DNA from: Betaproteobacteria bacterium HGW-Betaproteobacteria-9
GTDB taxonomy: Bacteria > Pseudomonadota > Gammaproteobacteria > Burkholderiales > Burkholderiaceae_C
Reading direction: 5' to 3'
DNA length: 64,000 nucleotides
NCBI GenBank assembly: GCA_002842215.1
Contig: PHCC01000009.1
Coordinates: 62,001 to 126,000, forward strand
The notes under the pieces were generated by a model. The model made no database searches, was not told the DNA's origin, and saw only the letters and a program-made list of their open reading frames with translations. The position numbers were made by a program, and so were the translations under genes. Below are positions 25,240 through 34,137 of this stretch, in pieces (the stretch's first letter is position 1; the number at the start of each line of letters is the position of its first letter).

Positions 25240-25692
25240 ATGCAAGCGATCCAAGACCAGAACCTGAGCGCCACCCAGGTCATCCAGCTGACCCAGGCCA
25301 TGTTGTCGGTGGCCCTGGTGGACGGCATGCACCCCGCCGAAGCGGCCCTGATCGGCCAGTTCTACGAAAGCTCGCGTTCGGCCGACATGCCCACCACGTC
25401 GGCGATGCTGTCGGGCACCCACACCTTCGACGCCCAGGCCATGGCCGGCTGCCCGGCGGACGTGGCCGACACCGTGGTGCTGATGTGCCTCATGACCGGC
25501 CACGCCGACGGCCGCCTGAGCGACGGCGAGCGCGCGCTGGTGCAGTCGTTCGCCTCCGCCCTGAACGTGGACGCCGCGCGCTTTGACGCCCTGCTGGGCC
25601 AGGTGCGCGACGAACTCATCGGCGCCATCTCGCACCTGCCCGACGCCGGGTCGGTCGCCAACGTGGTGCGCGAACTGGGCGCTGGCGGCTGA
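25240..25692 (+). CDS. TerB-like protein
   Basis: The 150-residue soluble protein has the TerB-type helical layout and repeated acidic motifs. Two related halves are visible (SVALVDGMHPAEAALIGQFY and TGHADGRLSDGERALVQSFA) with the DGxxxxxE pattern typical of TerB domains, which are often metal-binding and membrane-stress linked. An AAGGAG Shine-Dalgarno sits 6 nt before the ATG. It is the last gene of the seven-gene unit and ends 40 bp before the convergent P-type ATPase. TerB in context with PspA and AAA proteins points to envelope stress. Confidence 0.8.
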   Translation: MQAIQDQNLSATQVIQLTQAMLSVALVDGMHPAEAALIGQFYESSRSADMPTTSAMLSGTHTFDAQAMAGCPADVADTVVLMCLMTGHADGRLSDGERALVQSFASALNVDAARFDALLGQVRDELIGAISHLPDAGSVANVVRELGAGG

Positions 25693-25732
25693 GGCCAACC
25701 GGTCGGATGTCGGGCGCCTCAAGCCGCCCGCA

Positions 25733-28462
25733 TCACATGCGCTGGATGCCCATCCGGCGCAGCACCGTCTTCTCGAGCTCCACCACCACGAACTTCGCGC
25801 TCGCCAGCGCGGTGATCAGCAGCCACGACCAGGCATCGAGCGGCGCGGTGCCGAACAGCGCCTGCATCGGCGGCGCGTAGGTGAACAGCGCCTGCAACCC
25901 CAGCGTGATGACGCAGGCCCAGACCGCGATGCGGTTGCCCGCCAGGGTCTCCCAGCGGAAGGCGCTGGCGGTGAAGTGGCGCACGTTGAAGAGGTAGAAG
26001 ATCTCGCTCATCACCAGCATGTTGACCACCGCGGTGCGCGCCACTTCGATGGCGTTGCCGCGCGAAAGCTCCCAGCCGTAGACCACGAAGGTGGCCGCCA
26101 CCATCAGCACCGTGATGTAGGCGATGCGCAGGAACAGCAGCCGCGTGATCAGCGGTTCGCTGGCCGGGCGCGGCGGGCGCCGCATCACGCCGTCTTCGGC
26201 GGGCTCGAAGGCCAGCGCCATGTCCAGCGTGATGCTGGTGACCATGTTGACCCACAGGATCTGCCCGGCCGTGACCGGCAGTGCCAGCCCGGCGAACACC
26301 GCGATCAGGATCAGGCCCGCTTCACCGCCGTTGGTGGGCAGGATGAACAGCAGCGACTTCTTGATGTTGTCGAACACGCGGCGGCCTTCGCGCACCGCGT
26401 GGGCGATGGTGGCGAAGTTGTCGTCGGTGAGCACCAGGTCGGCCGCCTCGCGCGCCGCGTCCGTCCCGCGCTGGCCCATGGCCACGCCGATGTCGGCGGC
26501 CTTGAGCGCGGGCGCGTCGTTCACGCCGTCGCCCGTCATCGCCACCAGCTGGCCCTGGCTCTGCAGCGCGGCCACCAGGCGCAGTTTGTGTTCGGGGCTG
26601 GCGCGTGCCACCACGTCGGTTTCGCCCAGGCGGGTGCGCAACGCGGCGTCGTCCAGCGTGTCGATCTCGGCACCGGTGATCGGGTTGCCGTCGCGCAGGC
26701 CCAGGCGGGCGCCGATGGCGGCGGCCGTGGTGGCGTGGTCGCCGGTGATCATGAGCACGCGCACACCGGCCTGCTGGCACTCGGCCACCGCAGCCACCGC
26801 CTCGGGGCGCGGCGGGTCCATCAGCCCCACCAGGCCGAGCAGGGTGAAACGCGGCGTGATGTGTTCCAGCGTGAGTTCGCTGGTGCCCGCGGGCAGCTCG
26901 CACTCGGCCAGCGCCAGCACACGCTGGCCCTGGCTGGCGGCCCCGTCCATGCGCGCCTGCCAGGCCGCAGCGTCCAGCGGCAAGCCGGCCGCGTCGCGCA
27001 CACACAGGCCCAGCACGCGCTCGGGCGCGCCCTTGAGCAGGGCGAACACGCGACCCTGGTGGTCGTGGTGCAGCGTGGCCATGTAGCGGTTTTCCGACTC
27101 GAAGGGCAGGCTGTCGGTGCGCGGCGTGCGCGCGGTTTCTTCGGCCAGGTCGAGCCCGGCCTTGAGCGCCAGCGTGAGCAGCGCGCCCTCGGTCGGGTCA
27201 CCGGCCAATGTCCAGCTGCCCGCCGTGTCGCGGTGCAGCTGCGCGTCGTTGCACAGCAGGGCGCAGCGCACCAGGCCCAGCAGTTCCATGTGGCGATCGG
27301 TCACCACAGGTTGACCGTCGACATGGAAACCGCCTTCGGGCGCGTAGCCCGCGCCACTCACGGTCAGGCTGTCACCCGGCAGCATCACGCCCACCGCGGT
27401 CATCTCATTCTTCGTCAGGGTGCCGGTCTTGTCGGTGCAGATCACGCCCACCGAGCCCAGCGTTTCCACCGCCGGCAGGCGGCGCACGATGGCACGCTGT
27501 CCGGCCATGGCGGCGGTGCCGATGGCGAGCGTGATGGTGACGATGGCGGGCAGGCCTTCGGGGATCGCGGCCACGGCCAGGCCCACCACGGCCAGGAAGA
27601 TGTCGAGCGCTGGCAAGCCGCCCACCCGGCTGCCCCACAGGAAGGTGGCCACGCTGACCAGCAGGATGAAGAAGGTGATCTGGCGCGCGAACTGGTCGAG
27701 CCGGCGCGTCAGCGGCGTGGCCAGGGTCTGCAGCTCCGAGACCAAACGTCCTATGCGGCCGATCTCGGTGTGCGCCGCGGTGGCCACCACCAGGCCAGTG
27801 CCCTGCCCCACCGCCGCCACGGTGCCGGCGTAGGCCATGCCGGTGCGCTCGGCCAGTGGCGCCAGCGGGGCCACCGGCGCGCTGTCCTTGTCCACCGGCA
27901 GCGACTCGCCGGTGAGCGCAGCCTCGTCGATGCGCAGGTTCTTCGTGGCCAGCAGGCGCAGGTCGGCCGGCACGCGCGTGCCCGATTCGATCAGCACCAC
28001 GTCGCCGGACACCAGATCACCGGCGTCGATCTCGTGGCGCTCGCCGTCGCGCAACACCGTGGCGCGGCTGGCCAGCATGGCGTGCACGGCTTCGAGCGCG
28101 CGTTCGGCCTTGCCCTCCTGGATGAAGCCGATCACCGCGTTGATGAGCACCACGCCAAAGATCACGGCGGCGTCGATGAGGTCTTCCAGCCAGAGTGTGG
28201 TGAAGCCCGCGGCCAGCAACACATAGATCAGCACGTTGTTGAACTGCCCCGCAAAGCGCCGCAGCCAGCCCGGGCGCGCGGCCGCGGTCAGTCGGTTGGG
28301 GCCGTGGGTGGCCAGGCGAACGGCGGCTTCGGCGGGGGTCAGCCCGGTGGCGCTGCTGTCCAGGGTCTGCAGCGCCTGGCTGGCTTCGATCGCGTGCCAG
28401 CCGGGCGGGGCTGGCGTGTCGGATGCGGGATCGGGGATCGGGCGAAGAGCGTCATGCGGCAT
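25733..28462 (-). CDS. P-type cation-transporting ATPase (P2 type)
   Basis: The 909-residue integral membrane ATPase pumps cations using a phospho-aspartate intermediate. Visible motifs are TGES (184-187, dephosphorylation loop), PEGLP (301-305, transmembrane helix 4 ion site) and DKTGTLT with the phosphorylated Asp344. TGDGVNDAPAL (hinge) and a C-terminal six-helix bundle including ILWVNMVTSITLDMALAFEP are also present. PEGLP and overall layout place it with Ca2+/Na+/K+-type P2 pumps, not with heavy-metal P1B pumps; there is no CPC motif or N-terminal metal-binding domain. The ion is not readable. It converges on the TerB-like gene. Confidence 0.92.
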   Translation of the reverse strand: MPHDALRPIPDPASDTPAPPGWHAIEASQALQTLDSSATGLTPAEAAVRLATHGPNRLTAAARPGWLRRFAGQFNNVLIYVLLAAGFTTLWLEDLIDAAVIFGVVLINAVIGFIQEGKAERALEAVHAMLASRATVLRDGERHEIDAGDLVSGDVVLIESGTRVPADLRLLATKNLRIDEAALTGESLPVDKDSAPVAPLAPLAERTGMAYAGTVAAVGQGTGLVVATAAHTEIGRIGRLVSELQTLATPLTRRLDQFARQITFFILLVSVATFLWGSRVGGLPALDIFLAVVGLAVAAIPEGLPAIVTITLAIGTAAMAGQRAIVRRLPAVETLGSVGVICTDKTGTLTKNEMTAVGVMLPGDSLTVSGAGYAPEGGFHVDGQPVVTDRHMELLGLVRCALLCNDAQLHRDTAGSWTLAGDPTEGALLTLALKAGLDLAEETARTPRTDSLPFESENRYMATLHHDHQGRVFALLKGAPERVLGLCVRDAAGLPLDAAAWQARMDGAASQGQRVLALAECELPAGTSELTLEHITPRFTLLGLVGLMDPPRPEAVAAVAECQQAGVRVLMITGDHATTAAAIGARLGLRDGNPITGAEIDTLDDAALRTRLGETDVVARASPEHKLRLVAALQSQGQLVAMTGDGVNDAPALKAADIGVAMGQRGTDAAREAADLVLTDDNFATIAHAVREGRRVFDNIKKSLLFILPTNGGEAGLILIAVFAGLALPVTAGQILWVNMVTSITLDMALAFEPAEDGVMRRPPRPASEPLITRLLFLRIAYITVLMVAATFVVYGWELSRGNAIEVARTAVVNMLVMSEIFYLFNVRHFTASAFRWETLAGNRIAVWACVITLGLQALFTYAPPMQALFGTAPLDAWSWLLITALASAKFVVVELEKTVLRRMGIQRM

Positions 28463-28507
28463 GCGCCAACCTTAACCCGAACGGTGTGACAGGCACCACC
28501 GGCGCCA

Positions 28508-29269
28508 TCAGGTTTCCAGCGAAGCCATGGCCGACGGCGACCATTCAAGCGCATGGTGGTCAAAGCCCGCGGCCAGGGTGGGCTTGACCACCTCGAAATA
28601 CGGCGACACGTCGAAATCGCGCGGCGTGAACAGGCTGTGGTGCCGCACGTGCAGCACCTGGCGCACGCAGTCGTCGCAGCTCGGGTCGTCGGTCGCGGTC
28701 TCTTCGACGATGGGCAGGATGGGGTAGAGCACCGTTTCGAAGGCCTGCGCGATCAGGGTGGAGCAGATCGCGCGCGTGGGGTCGCCGCTGCCCACCGCCA
28801 GCAGGCGGCGGCGCCAGCGCACCGGCACCGGCGGTGTGGGCAACAGGTAGCGCGCGAGGTCCAGGATGTTCTTGAGGTCGTAGCGGTGACCGATGCGCAG
28901 CACGGCGAAACGACAGACCGCCTGGGCCTCGTCGATGCGCAGGCTGGCGGGCCGGCAGATGCGGCAGTGCAGTCCCGCGTAGGTGCTCAGCGGCACGGCG
29001 CGCACGCCCTCCCGAATGTCCGCCTCCACCACCATCAGCGGGCCACCCGGCTGCAGAGGCCCGACACAGAGCGCCGCATGCGACCAGGTGGACTGCGTGA
29101 GGTACTTGATCGCCGTGCTCACGCGCGTGGTGCCTTCCACCAGCACCACGTCGGCCGGGCGCAACGCCGCGGCCAGCAGGCGCTGGTCGGTCGGAAAGCC
29201 GATGGACGCCGACCGGCCCGGCTTGGTCAGGTAGCGTGCCAGCGCACGCCCGATGGCTTGTCTGATCAT
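28508..29269 (-). CDS. YiiX/YebB-like permuted papain-fold hydrolase
   Basis: The 253-residue protein has the circularly permuted NlpC/P60 (papain-like) arrangement, with a catalytic-type histidine early (STWSHAALCVG, His64) and a catalytic-type cysteine late (TRAICSTLIAQAF, Cys169). Such enzymes act on peptides or amide/ester-linked lipids. No signal peptide is apparent. Its start lies 70 bp from the divergent TVP38/flavoprotein gene. Substrate unknown. Confidence 0.8.
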   Translation of the reverse strand: MIRQAIGRALARYLTKPGRSASIGFPTDQRLLAAALRPADVVLVEGTTRVSTAIKYLTQSTWSHAALCVGPLQPGGPLMVVEADIREGVRAVPLSTYAGLHCRICRPASLRIDEAQAVCRFAVLRIGHRYDLKNILDLARYLLPTPPVPVRWRRRLLAVGSGDPTRAICSTLIAQAFETVLYPILPIVEETATDDPSCDDCVRQVLHVRHHSLFTPRDFDVSPYFEVVKPTLAAGFDHHALEWSPSAMASLET

Positions 29270-29339
29270 GAGGTCCTCCCGGTGTAAGAATGGCGCAGTT
29301 TCGGCGACTCAATCCGAACAACTCCAACAAGGAATGGTC

Positions 29340-31502
29340 GTGAACATCCGGAAAATCTTGCTGCTGCTGGTGGTGCTTCTGGGCATTGTGGCCTTCTTCG
29401 CCTTCGGTCTGGATCGCTACTTCAGCCTCGGATTCCTCAAAGAGAGCCAGGCCAGTCTCGCGGCGCTGCGGGAACAACAACCGCTGCAGCTCGCCCTGGG
29501 CTATTTTCTGGTCTACGTCGCGGTCACAGCGCTCTCGCTGCCGGGCGCGACCATCGTCACGCTCGCGGGCGGCGCCATCTTCGGTCTCGGCTGGGGCCTG
29601 CTGATCGTGTCGTTTGCGTCCAGCATCGGCGCAACACTGGCGTTTCTCACCGCACGCTTCCTGCTGCGCGACAGTGTGCAAAGCCGCTTCGGTCAGCGCC
29701 TGGCCGACATGGACAAGGGCATCGAGAAGGATGGCGCGTTCTACCTGTTCACGCTGCGCCTGATCCCGGTCGTGCCCTTCTTCGTCATCAACCTGCTGAT
29801 GGGCCTGACGAAGATGAAGGCCTGGACGTTTTACTGGGTCAGCCAGCTCGGCATGCTGGCCGGCACCGCGGTCTACGTGAACGCGGGCACGCAGCTTGGC
29901 CAGCTCGACTCGCTCCAGGGCATCCTCAGCCCCGGTCTGCTGGGCAGCTTCGTGCTGCTGGGCCTGTTCCCGCTGATCGCGCGCAAAGTGATCGAGGCAG
30001 TTCAGAAGCGCAAGGTGTACGCGAAGTGGGCCAGCGTGCGCCCCCAGCGTTTCGACCGCAACCTGATCGTGATCGGCGCGGGCGCGGGCGGTCTGGTGTC
30101 GGCCTACATCGCCGCCGCCGTGAAGGCCAAGGTAACGCTGATCGAGGCGCACAAGATGGGCGGCGACTGCCTGAACTACGGCTGCGTGCCCAGCAAGGCG
30201 CTGATCAAGAGCGCCAAGCTCGCGCACCAGATGCGCCACGCATCGAATTACGGCCTGAACGACTCGACGCCCACCTTCAGCTTCAAGGCGGTGATGCAGC
30301 GCATCCACGATGTCATCAAAGCCATCGAACCGCACGACAGCGTGGCGCGCTACACCGCCCTGGGCGTGGAGGTGCTGCAGGGCTACGCCAGGCTGGTGAA
30401 CCCGTGGACGGTGGAGATCGCGCTGAACGGTGGCGGCACCCAGCGCCTCACCGCGCGCAGCATCGTGATCGCGGCCGGCGCACGGCCGTTTGTGCCGCCG
30501 CTGCCGGGGCTCGACGAAGTCGGCTACGTCACCAGCGACACGATGTGGGACGCGTTCGCCAAGCTCGACGAAGTGCCGAAGCGCCTGGTGGTGCTGGGCG
30601 GTGGCCCCATCGGCTGCGAGCTGGCACAGAGCTTCGCGCGCCTGGGTTCGCAGGTGACGCAGGTGGAGATGGCGCCGCGCATCATGATCCGCGAGGACGA
30701 AGAGGTCTCTTCGCTCGCGAAGGCTTCGCTGGAGGCCGATGGTGTGGACGTGCTGACGGGCCACAAGGCGCTGCGCTGCGAGTTGCTCAATGGCGAGAAG
30801 ACCTTGGTGGTGGAACACGCTGGCGCGGAAAAGCGCATCGCCTTCGACCAGCTGCTGTGCGCCGTTGGGCGCGTGGCGCGCCTGACCGGCTACGGGCTCG
30901 AAGACCTGGGCATTCCCACCAACCGCACCGTCGAGACCAACGAATACCTGCAAACGATCTACCCGAATATCTACGCCGCCGGCGACGTGGCCGGGCCTTA
31001 CCAGTTCACCCATGTGGCCGCGCACCAGGCCTGGTACGCCGCAGTCAACGCCCTCTTCGGCGATTTCAAGAAATTCAAGGCCGACTATTCGGTCATCCCT
31101 TGGGCAACCTTCATCGACCCCGAGGTGGCGCGCGTGGGCCTGAACGAGCAGGACGCGAAAGAAAAGAAGATCCCGTACGAGGTCACGAAGTACGGCATCG
31201 ACGACCTCGACCGCGCCATCGCCGACAGCGAGGCCCACGGTTTCGTCAAGGTGCTCACCGTGCCGGGCAAGGACACGATTCTGGGCGTGACCCTCGTCGG
31301 CACACACGCGGGCGACCTGCTGGCGGAGTATGTGATGGCCATGAAACACGGCCTGGGCCTGAACAAGATCCTGGGCACCATCCACACCTACCCCACGCTG
31401 GCCGAGGCCAACAAGTACGCGGCCGGCGAATGGAAGCGTGCGCACGCGCCGCAGCAGGTGCTGGCCTGGGTGGCGAAGTTCCACACCTGGCGCCGGGGTT
31501 GA
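29340..31502 (+). CDS. Fusion of TVP38/TMEM64 membrane domain with mercuric-reductase-like FAD oxidoreductase
   Basis: The 720-residue protein has an N-terminal VTT/TVP38 membrane domain (about 1-215; LGYFLVYVAVTALSLPGATIVTLAGGAIFG, TLRLIPVVPFFVINLLMG). A complete flavin-disulfide reductase follows from about 232: the FAD loop VIGAGAGGLVSAYIAA, the redox-active GGDCLNYGCVPSKAL, the NAD loop GGGPIGCELAQ and a C-terminal dimerisation domain. There is no metal-binding N-terminal NmerA domain and no terminal cysteine pair. GTG at 29340 is preferred because AAGGA lies 6 nt upstream; an ATG at 29334 abuts it too closely. Such fusions occur in several proteobacteria and their substrate is unknown. 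Confidence 0.9.
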   Translation: MNIRKILLLLVVLLGIVAFFAFGLDRYFSLGFLKESQASLAALREQQPLQLALGYFLVYVAVTALSLPGATIVTLAGGAIFGLGWGLLIVSFASSIGATLAFLTARFLLRDSVQSRFGQRLADMDKGIEKDGAFYLFTLRLIPVVPFFVINLLMGLTKMKAWTFYWVSQLGMLAGTAVYVNAGTQLGQLDSLQGILSPGLLGSFVLLGLFPLIARKVIEAVQKRKVYAKWASVRPQRFDRNLIVIGAGAGGLVSAYIAAAVKAKVTLIEAHKMGGDCLNYGCVPSKALIKSAKLAHQMRHASNYGLNDSTPTFSFKAVMQRIHDVIKAIEPHDSVARYTALGVEVLQGYARLVNPWTVEIALNGGGTQRLTARSIVIAAGARPFVPPLPGLDEVGYVTSDTMWDAFAKLDEVPKRLVVLGGGPIGCELAQSFARLGSQVTQVEMAPRIMIREDEEVSSLAKASLEADGVDVLTGHKALRCELLNGEKTLVVEHAGAEKRIAFDQLLCAVGRVARLTGYGLEDLGIPTNRTVETNEYLQTIYPNIYAAGDVAGPYQFTHVAAHQAWYAAVNALFGDFKKFKADYSVIPWATFIDPEVARVGLNEQDAKEKKIPYEVTKYGIDDLDRAIADSEAHGFVKVLTVPGKDTILGVTLVGTHAGDLLAEYVMAMKHGLGLNKILGTIHTYPTLAEANKYAAGEWKRAHAPQQVLAWVAKFHTWRRG

Positions 31503-31533
31503 ACTGTTGTTGCGTCCCCGGAGTCCACACCCC

Positions 31534-32346
31534 ATGACCTCCCGCCGCCAGACCCTCGCCCTGTTCGCCGCCAGCGCCCTGCTGCCCTGGCCAGCCCTCG
31601 CCCAGACCCCCTTCGACCACAGCCACGCCGCCTGGGACGCGCTGCTGAAAAAACACGTGCGCTGGCTGCCCGACGGCAAACAGTCGCGCGCGAACTACAA
31701 GGGCTTTGCCGCCGACCGCGCCGCGCTCAAGATCGTGCTCGACAGCCTGAGTGCCGTGCCCAAGGCCACGTTCGACAGCTGGAGCAAGCCGCAGCAGATG
31801 GCCTTCCTGATCAACGCCTACAACGCCTTCACGGTCGAGCTGATCCTCACCAAGTACCCGGACCTGAAATCCATCAAGGAGCTGGGCTCGTTTATCCAGT
31901 CGCCCTGGAAGAAGAAGTTCTTCACGCTGCTGGGCGAACAGCGCCACCTCGACTGGATCGAACACGAGCAGTTGCGCCCGCGCTACGCCGAGCCGCGCGT
32001 GCACGCCGCCGTCAACTGCGCCAGCATCGGCTGCCCGGCCCTGCGCGACGAGGCCTTCACCGCCACCAGGCTCGAAGCCCAGCTCGAAGACGGCATGCGC
32101 CGCTTCATGGGCGACCGCACGCGCAACCGGGTCAAGGGTGACAAAGTCGAGGTCAGCAGCATCTTCAAGTGGTTCCGTGAAGACTTCGAACAAGGCCACG
32201 GCGGCTTCAAACAGGTGGAAGACGTGTTTGCCAGATACGCCGAACAGCTGAGCGACCAGCCCGCCGAGCAGGCAGCGCTGAAAGCGAAGACGCTGGGCGT
32301 GAGCCACCTCGACTACGACTGGTCGCTCAACGACGCGGGGCGCTGA
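31534..32346 (+). CDS. Exported DUF547 protein
   Basis: The 270-residue protein has a Tat-like or Sec signal (SRRQTLALFAASALLPWPALAQ) and a DUF547 domain, recognised by FLINAYNAFTVELIL, RVHAAVNCASIGCPAL and LKWFREDFE-type segments (here FKWFREDFEQ). Conserved Cys and His in NCASIGCP suggest a papain-like or redox fold, but the family function is unknown. It follows the TVP38/flavoprotein gene by 31 bp on the same strand and may be co-transcribed with it. Confidence 0.88.
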   Translation: MTSRRQTLALFAASALLPWPALAQTPFDHSHAAWDALLKKHVRWLPDGKQSRANYKGFAADRAALKIVLDSLSAVPKATFDSWSKPQQMAFLINAYNAFTVELILTKYPDLKSIKELGSFIQSPWKKKFFTLLGEQRHLDWIEHEQLRPRYAEPRVHAAVNCASIGCPALRDEAFTATRLEAQLEDGMRRFMGDRTRNRVKGDKVEVSSIFKWFREDFEQGHGGFKQVEDVFARYAEQLSDQPAEQAALKAKTLGVSHLDYDWSLNDAGR

Positions 32347-32379
32347 GCGGTGGACCGGGTGACCGCAGCCGGTCGTCCG

Positions 32380-33276
32380 TCAATCGCCAGGGCGCTGCTC
32401 CTGGACTTCGGCCAGCTGGTTCATGGTCTTCAGGATCACATCGGGCGCGTAGCGGATGTTCATGAACTCGCCCATGCTCAGGGCCGGCCAGGCCAGCGCG
32501 ATGCGGTAGCGCCCCGGCAGCGAGTACACCTTGTTGTCGACGATGAAGATCTCGTAGGGCAGAGCGGCCATGTGCTCCTGCCCCGCCGCCCCGAGCTTGC
32601 CGACCCACCAGCCTTCACCGCGCGCGGCATCGTTCAGCGCCACGCCGAACACCGCCAGCTTGCGGTCGGCCATGACCACCTCATACACCTTGGCGGTTGC
32701 ACCCACGCCGTTGGCCAGGCCCTTGCGCACCATCTGCAAGGCTTCGTCGAAGCTGCCGAAGGCGCGCAGCTCGGCGCGGAAGGAATCAAACCGCTCCATG
32801 GACGTCATGTACTGGTAGTTCGCCAGCCGATCGGCCGGCACGTCACCACCGAAGCCGGTGCCCGTCCCCAGCGCCTTGGCCAGCCGCGCCTGCACCGAGC
32901 GGGCCGCTGCCTCGGCCTGCGGATACGCCTGACGCAGGTAGGCCCGGTACCAGTACTCCGGCGTCGTGTACGACACGCGGCCGTCGCGCTGCACGCCGAC
33001 CCGGATCGCCGCCGCCACAATGCCGCTGCCACCCGACGCCCGGATGGCCTGCAGCATGGCGCTGTCGGTCACCAGCACCACGCCGCCCGCCTGCAGCCCC
33101 TTGGGCAGGTGGCGCCCCAGCAGGGTGAAACCCTCGGCCTGCAACTTTTTCTCCACGGTGCCCATCTGCGCGGCCAGTTCGCCCGCCGGCAGCGGCGTGC
33201 CGCTGGTGTAGGGTGACAAGGCCTGACAGGTCGAGACCACCATGAACAGCCATCCAGCCAGCAGCCATTTTTTCAT
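32380..33276 (-). CDS. Exported protein of unknown function
   Basis: The 298-residue product has a clear signal peptide (MKKWLLAGWLFMVVSTCQA) and no further membrane segment. The body contains a region reminiscent of small exported DUF302-like folds (VEKKLQAEGFTLLGRHLPKGLQAGGVVLVTDSAML) and ends with LKTMNQLAEVQEQRPG. I do not recognise a catalytic motif. Converges on the DUF547 gene and is divergent from the DUF3047 gene. Confidence 0.8.
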   Translation of the reverse strand: MKKWLLAGWLFMVVSTCQALSPYTSGTPLPAGELAAQMGTVEKKLQAEGFTLLGRHLPKGLQAGGVVLVTDSAMLQAIRASGGSGIVAAAIRVGVQRDGRVSYTTPEYWYRAYLRQAYPQAEAAARSVQARLAKALGTGTGFGGDVPADRLANYQYMTSMERFDSFRAELRAFGSFDEALQMVRKGLANGVGATAKVYEVVMADRKLAVFGVALNDAARGEGWWVGKLGAAGQEHMAALPYEIFIVDNKVYSLPGRYRIALAWPALSMGEFMNIRYAPDVILKTMNQLAEVQEQRPGD

Positions 33277-33325
33277 CTTGCAGGTCTCCTCCAGGGTTGG
33301 CCCAAACCTTAACGCCGCCGCGGCG

Positions 33326-34114
33326 ATGTTGCATCAGGGCTATTCCCATGCCGGTTGGGGTATTCGGACTGTTCGCGGGACCGTCGCCCTGGCGCTGGCC
33401 GCCGCCGGCATGGCGCAGGCCGCGCCGGCCCTGCCACCGTTGCTGCTGGGCGAGGGCGCGCTCAACCCGGCCTGGCGCTTCGTGGGTTTCCCCAAGAAGC
33501 ACGCCGACCTGCCCGCCACCCGTTTCGAGGCCGGCCGCGTGGACGGCCAGGCGGCGCTGAAGGTGGTCACCGCGTCGTCCTACGGCACGCTGGTGCACGA
33601 CCAGAAAGACGCGCCGCCCGCGCGCCTGCAATGGCGCTGGCGGCTCGATCAGCCGCTCACGGGCGGCCAGGCGCCGCCCGATCTGCTGACCAAGGCGGGC
33701 GACGACGCCGCGCTCAAGGTCTGCGTCATGTTTCACCACCCGCTGGGTCGTGTGCCGTTCGTGGAGCGCACGGTGCTGCGCATCGCGCGCCGCATCAGCG
33801 GCGAAGCCCTGCCCGCGGCCACGCTCTGCTACGTGTGGGACAGCGGGCGCCCGGCGCCGCTGCAGGGCGCCAACCCCTACACCCGGCGCGTGCGCTTCAT
33901 CAGCCTGCAGGGCCAGGGCGCGCCGCTGGGCCAGTGGGTGAACCAGAGCCGCGACCTGGCGCAGGACTTCAGCGCGCTCTTCGGCGACGAACTGCCCGCC
34001 GGCGCGGAAGTGCCGCGCGTGAGCACCGTGCTGATCGGCGCCGACAGCGACAACACCGCCAGCGCCAGCACCGGCTGGGTGGCCGATCTGCGCTGGGCCG
34101 ACGGCCCGCCCTGA
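33326..34114 (+). CDS. Exported DUF3047 protein
   Basis: The 262-residue protein has an N-terminal signal (VRGTVALALAAAGMAQAAPA) and a DUF3047 domain. The domain is marked by LQWRWRLDQPL, ATLCYVWDS and the C-terminal STVLIGADSDNTASASTGWVADLRW, a jelly-roll-like carbohydrate-binding type fold of unknown ligand. The chosen ATG is about 50 bp from the divergent unknown gene; an ATG 28 codons earlier overlaps that gene and is less likely. 23 bp upstream of the flavoprotein gene. Confidence 0.82.
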   Translation: MLHQGYSHAGWGIRTVRGTVALALAAAGMAQAAPALPPLLLGEGALNPAWRFVGFPKKHADLPATRFEAGRVDGQAALKVVTASSYGTLVHDQKDAPPARLQWRWRLDQPLTGGQAPPDLLTKAGDDAALKVCVMFHHPLGRVPFVERTVLRIARRISGEALPAATLCYVWDSGRPAPLQGANPYTRRVRFISLQGQGAPLGQWVNQSRDLAQDFSALFGDELPAGAEVPRVSTVLIGADSDNTASASTGWVADLRWADGPP

Positions 34115-34137
34115 AACAACCCGTAACATCGGGGCCC

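Noticed and set aside
25583..28489. A 968-codon plus-strand frame across the P-type ATPase
   Set aside because: The opposite strand carries all P-type ATPase motifs; this frame has none.
28560..31679. A 1039-codon open frame on the minus strand
   Set aside because: It lies antisense to the TVP38/flavoprotein fusion and has low-complexity His/Arg/Gln-rich sequence with no family resemblance.
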